NCBI GenBank assembly: GCA_011524785.1 | Contig: WTJQ01000369.1 | Coordinates: 1 to 6,425 of the forward strand | Origin: Planctomycetota bacterium | GTDB taxonomy: Bacteria; Planctomycetota; UBA1135; GCA-002686595 | Direction of reading: 5' to 3' | Length of the DNA stretch: 6,425 nucleotides | Shown here: positions 5,661 to 6,425 of the stretch, piece by piece | Position numbering within the stretch: the stretch's first letter is position 1 | How the letters are laid out: each line of letters begins with the position of its first letter | Made by a program: the position numbers and the translations under genes | Notes under the pieces: model-generated | What the model was told of the DNA's origin: nothing | Database searches by the model: none | Seen by the model: the letters and a program-made list of their open reading frames with translations, nothing else

Positions 5661-6362
5661 TCAGCGGCCCTGGTGGAGGCGGCGGTAGGACTGGTCCACC
5701 TGGCGGAGGATGTTCGCGGCCATCTCGTGGCTGCGCTGGACGGTGACCATCGAGATCAGCTCGCTGACGCCGTTGGCGTTGGAGCCCTCGAGGGCGCCCT
5801 GGTGGACCAGGGCCGTGGAGGCGTCGCGGCGGAGCTCGGGCCCCGCGAGGAAGTAGCCGTCGCGGGTCAGCGTGAGCTGGTCCTGCGCCGGGAAGGACAC
5901 CAGCGACAGGCGGCCGATCTGCTGGGCCCCCTGGCTGACGCGGCCGTCGGTGGAGACGAGCGGAGCGTCCCCGGCCGGATCGAAGGTGCCGGCGCGGCCC
6001 TCCCACGCGACGGCGTAGCCCTCGGCCGTGACCAGGTTCCCCTGGGGGTCGAGGCGGAGCTTGCCGTTGCGGGTGTAGAGGGGACCGCTGGGACCCTCGA
6101 CCTCGAAGAAGCCGTCGCCCTCCAGCGCGAGGTCGAGCGAGTTCCCGGTGCGCTCGATGGCGCCCTGGGAGAAGTCGATGCGCTCGCGGGTCGTCACGCC
6201 CTGCTCGCCGCTGGCGGCGACGCCCACGAGCTGGCTCTGGACGGCGCCCAGGTGGCGCTTGAAGCCCGGGGTCGACACGTTGGCGAGGTTCGTCGAGACC
6301 AGCTCGAGCTGACGCTCGGCGGACTCGATGGCGCCCGTGGTGCGGTAGAGACCGACGTTCAT
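5661..6362 (-). CDS. flgF: FlgF, proximal rod protein
   Basis: FlgF is one of the proximal rod proteins between the MS-ring side components and the FlgG distal rod. From ATG 6362 the product has 233 residues (enteric FlgF about 250). MNVGLYRTTGAIESAERQLE and STNLANVSTPGFKR (23-36) form the N-terminal rod signature. The shared FlgF/FlgG core is RTGNSLDLALEGDGFFEVEG (71-90), YTRNGKLRLDPQGNLVTAEGY (96-116), then LVSTDGRVSQGAQQIGRLSL. The C-terminal D0 helix is ALEGSNANGVSELISMVTVQRSHEMAANILRQVDQSYRRL. FlgF is preferred over FlgG because it lacks the FlgG LFYQ-type loop after the first signature, precedes a clear flgG and is shorter. ATG 6362 is chosen over the in-frame TTG 6371 because it gives the family's usual first residues and because the sigma-54 element would put the transcript start downstream of the TTG. 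No Shine-Dalgarno sequence is present. Confidence 0.95.
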   Translation of the reverse strand: MNVGLYRTTGAIESAERQLELVSTNLANVSTPGFKRHLGAVQSQLVGVAASGEQGVTTRERIDFSQGAIERTGNSLDLALEGDGFFEVEGPSGPLYTRNGKLRLDPQGNLVTAEGYAVAWEGRAGTFDPAGDAPLVSTDGRVSQGAQQIGRLSLVSFPAQDQLTLTRDGYFLAGPELRRDASTALVHQGALEGSNANGVSELISMVTVQRSHEMAANILRQVDQSYRRLHQGR

Positions 6363-6373
6363 GCCGGCCAAGG

Positions 6374-6390
6374 AGCAACGGGTGTGCCAA
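6374..6390 (-). promoter_or_regulatory. Predicted sigma-54 (-24/-12) promoter of flgF
   Basis: The minus strand reads TTGGCAC-ACCCG-TTGCT, which fits the sigma-54 pattern YTGGCAC-N5-TTGCW. The GG at 6388-6387 and GC at 6376-6375 have the required ten bases between them. Transcription would start about twelve bases after the GC, near 6363, next to the flgF ATG at 6362. Sigma-54 controls rod and hook genes in several flagellated bacteria, which makes it plausible here. The enhancer sites for the activator would lie further upstream, outside the window. Prediction by pattern only. Confidence 0.7.
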
Positions 6391-6425
6391 CCCTGCCAAG
6401 CCCCTCTGGGCGGGCCTGAGAGGCC
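6391..6425. other. Upstream edge of operon with short inverted repeats
   Basis: No coding region is supported here. A perfect inverted repeat, GGCCT-GAG-AGGCC, occupies 6413-6425 and is cut by the window edge, so it may be longer. A second one, CCTCT-N11-AGAGG on the minus strand, spans 6423-6403 and overlaps it. These could be part of a terminator of the preceding gene or a protein-binding site; no T run is visible on either side. Confidence 0.3.

Noticed and set aside
6363..6371. TTG at 6371 as the flgF start (three residues longer)
   Set aside because: It has no Shine-Dalgarno site, adds MAG before the usual family N-terminus, and would lie upstream of the transcript start predicted from the sigma-54 element.
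4813..6399. Upstream extension of the flgA frame through flgG and flgF to 6399 (837 codons in all)
   Set aside because: The added part is Arg/Pro/Gly-rich and overlaps two well-conserved genes in another frame; the signal peptide, TGATG junction and Shine-Dalgarno site all point to ATG 4812.
5055..6419. 454-codon plus-strand open frame opposite flgF and flgG
   Set aside because: Its composition (Gly/Ala/Val/Glu/Leu/Arg with very little else) mirrors the codon bias of the flgF and flgG genes it opposes; no family resemblance.
1..6425. Mobile elements, CRISPR, tRNA/rRNA or signs of recent transfer
   Set aside because: No terminal repeats, transposase or integrase motifs, regularly spaced repeats or tRNA-like folds were seen, and composition looks even across all eight genes.

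Overview
The window holds one uninterrupted block of flagellar genes, all on the minus strand, so transcription runs from right to left. In that direction the order is flgF, flgG, flgA, flgH, flgI, flgJ (rod-binding domain only), flgN and flgK, with flgK cut off by the left edge. Seven genes are complete and one is partial. No RNA genes, mobile elements, CRISPR arrays or intergenic stretches over 300 bases were seen. The base composition is very GC-rich, by eye about two thirds to 70% G+C, which leaves long spurious open frames on both strands.

The P-ring (FlgI), L-ring (FlgH) and P-ring chaperone (FlgA) genes show that the host is a diderm (Gram-negative) bacterium with a periplasmic flagellar rod crossing an outer membrane. 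The order flgF-G-A-H-I-J-N-K, high GC and several starts without a Shine-Dalgarno sequence would suit a high-GC planctomycete or another deep-branching, non-enteric diderm. That assignment is an inference and is not proven by the window.

Layout: positions 6363-6425 hold the flgF upstream region, with a textbook-looking sigma-54 (-24/-12) element at 6374-6390. Positions 4812-6362 encode the proximal (FlgF) and distal (FlgG) rod. Positions 1979-4812 encode ring assembly (FlgA chaperone, FlgH L-ring, FlgI P-ring). Positions 1621-1979 encode the rod cap/rod-binding domain (FlgJ). Positions 1-1623 encode the hook-filament junction protein FlgK and its presumed export chaperone FlgN. The order roughly follows the order of assembly: rod, rings, junction.

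The genes are packed as an operon. Three junctions are one-base TGATG stop/start overlaps (flgG/flgA, flgI/flgJ, flgJ/flgN), flgH/flgI and flgN/flgK are 3-4 bases apart, and only flgF/flgG (64 bases) and flgA/flgH (34 bases) have short spacers.

No undescribed system was found: this is a recognisable flagellar operon. The points most worth checking are the sigma-54 element that would place the transcript start almost on the flgF ATG (a near-leaderless message), an FlgH that lacks the usual lipoprotein box, the split between starts with and without a Shine-Dalgarno sequence, and an FlgI with a long N-terminal extension.
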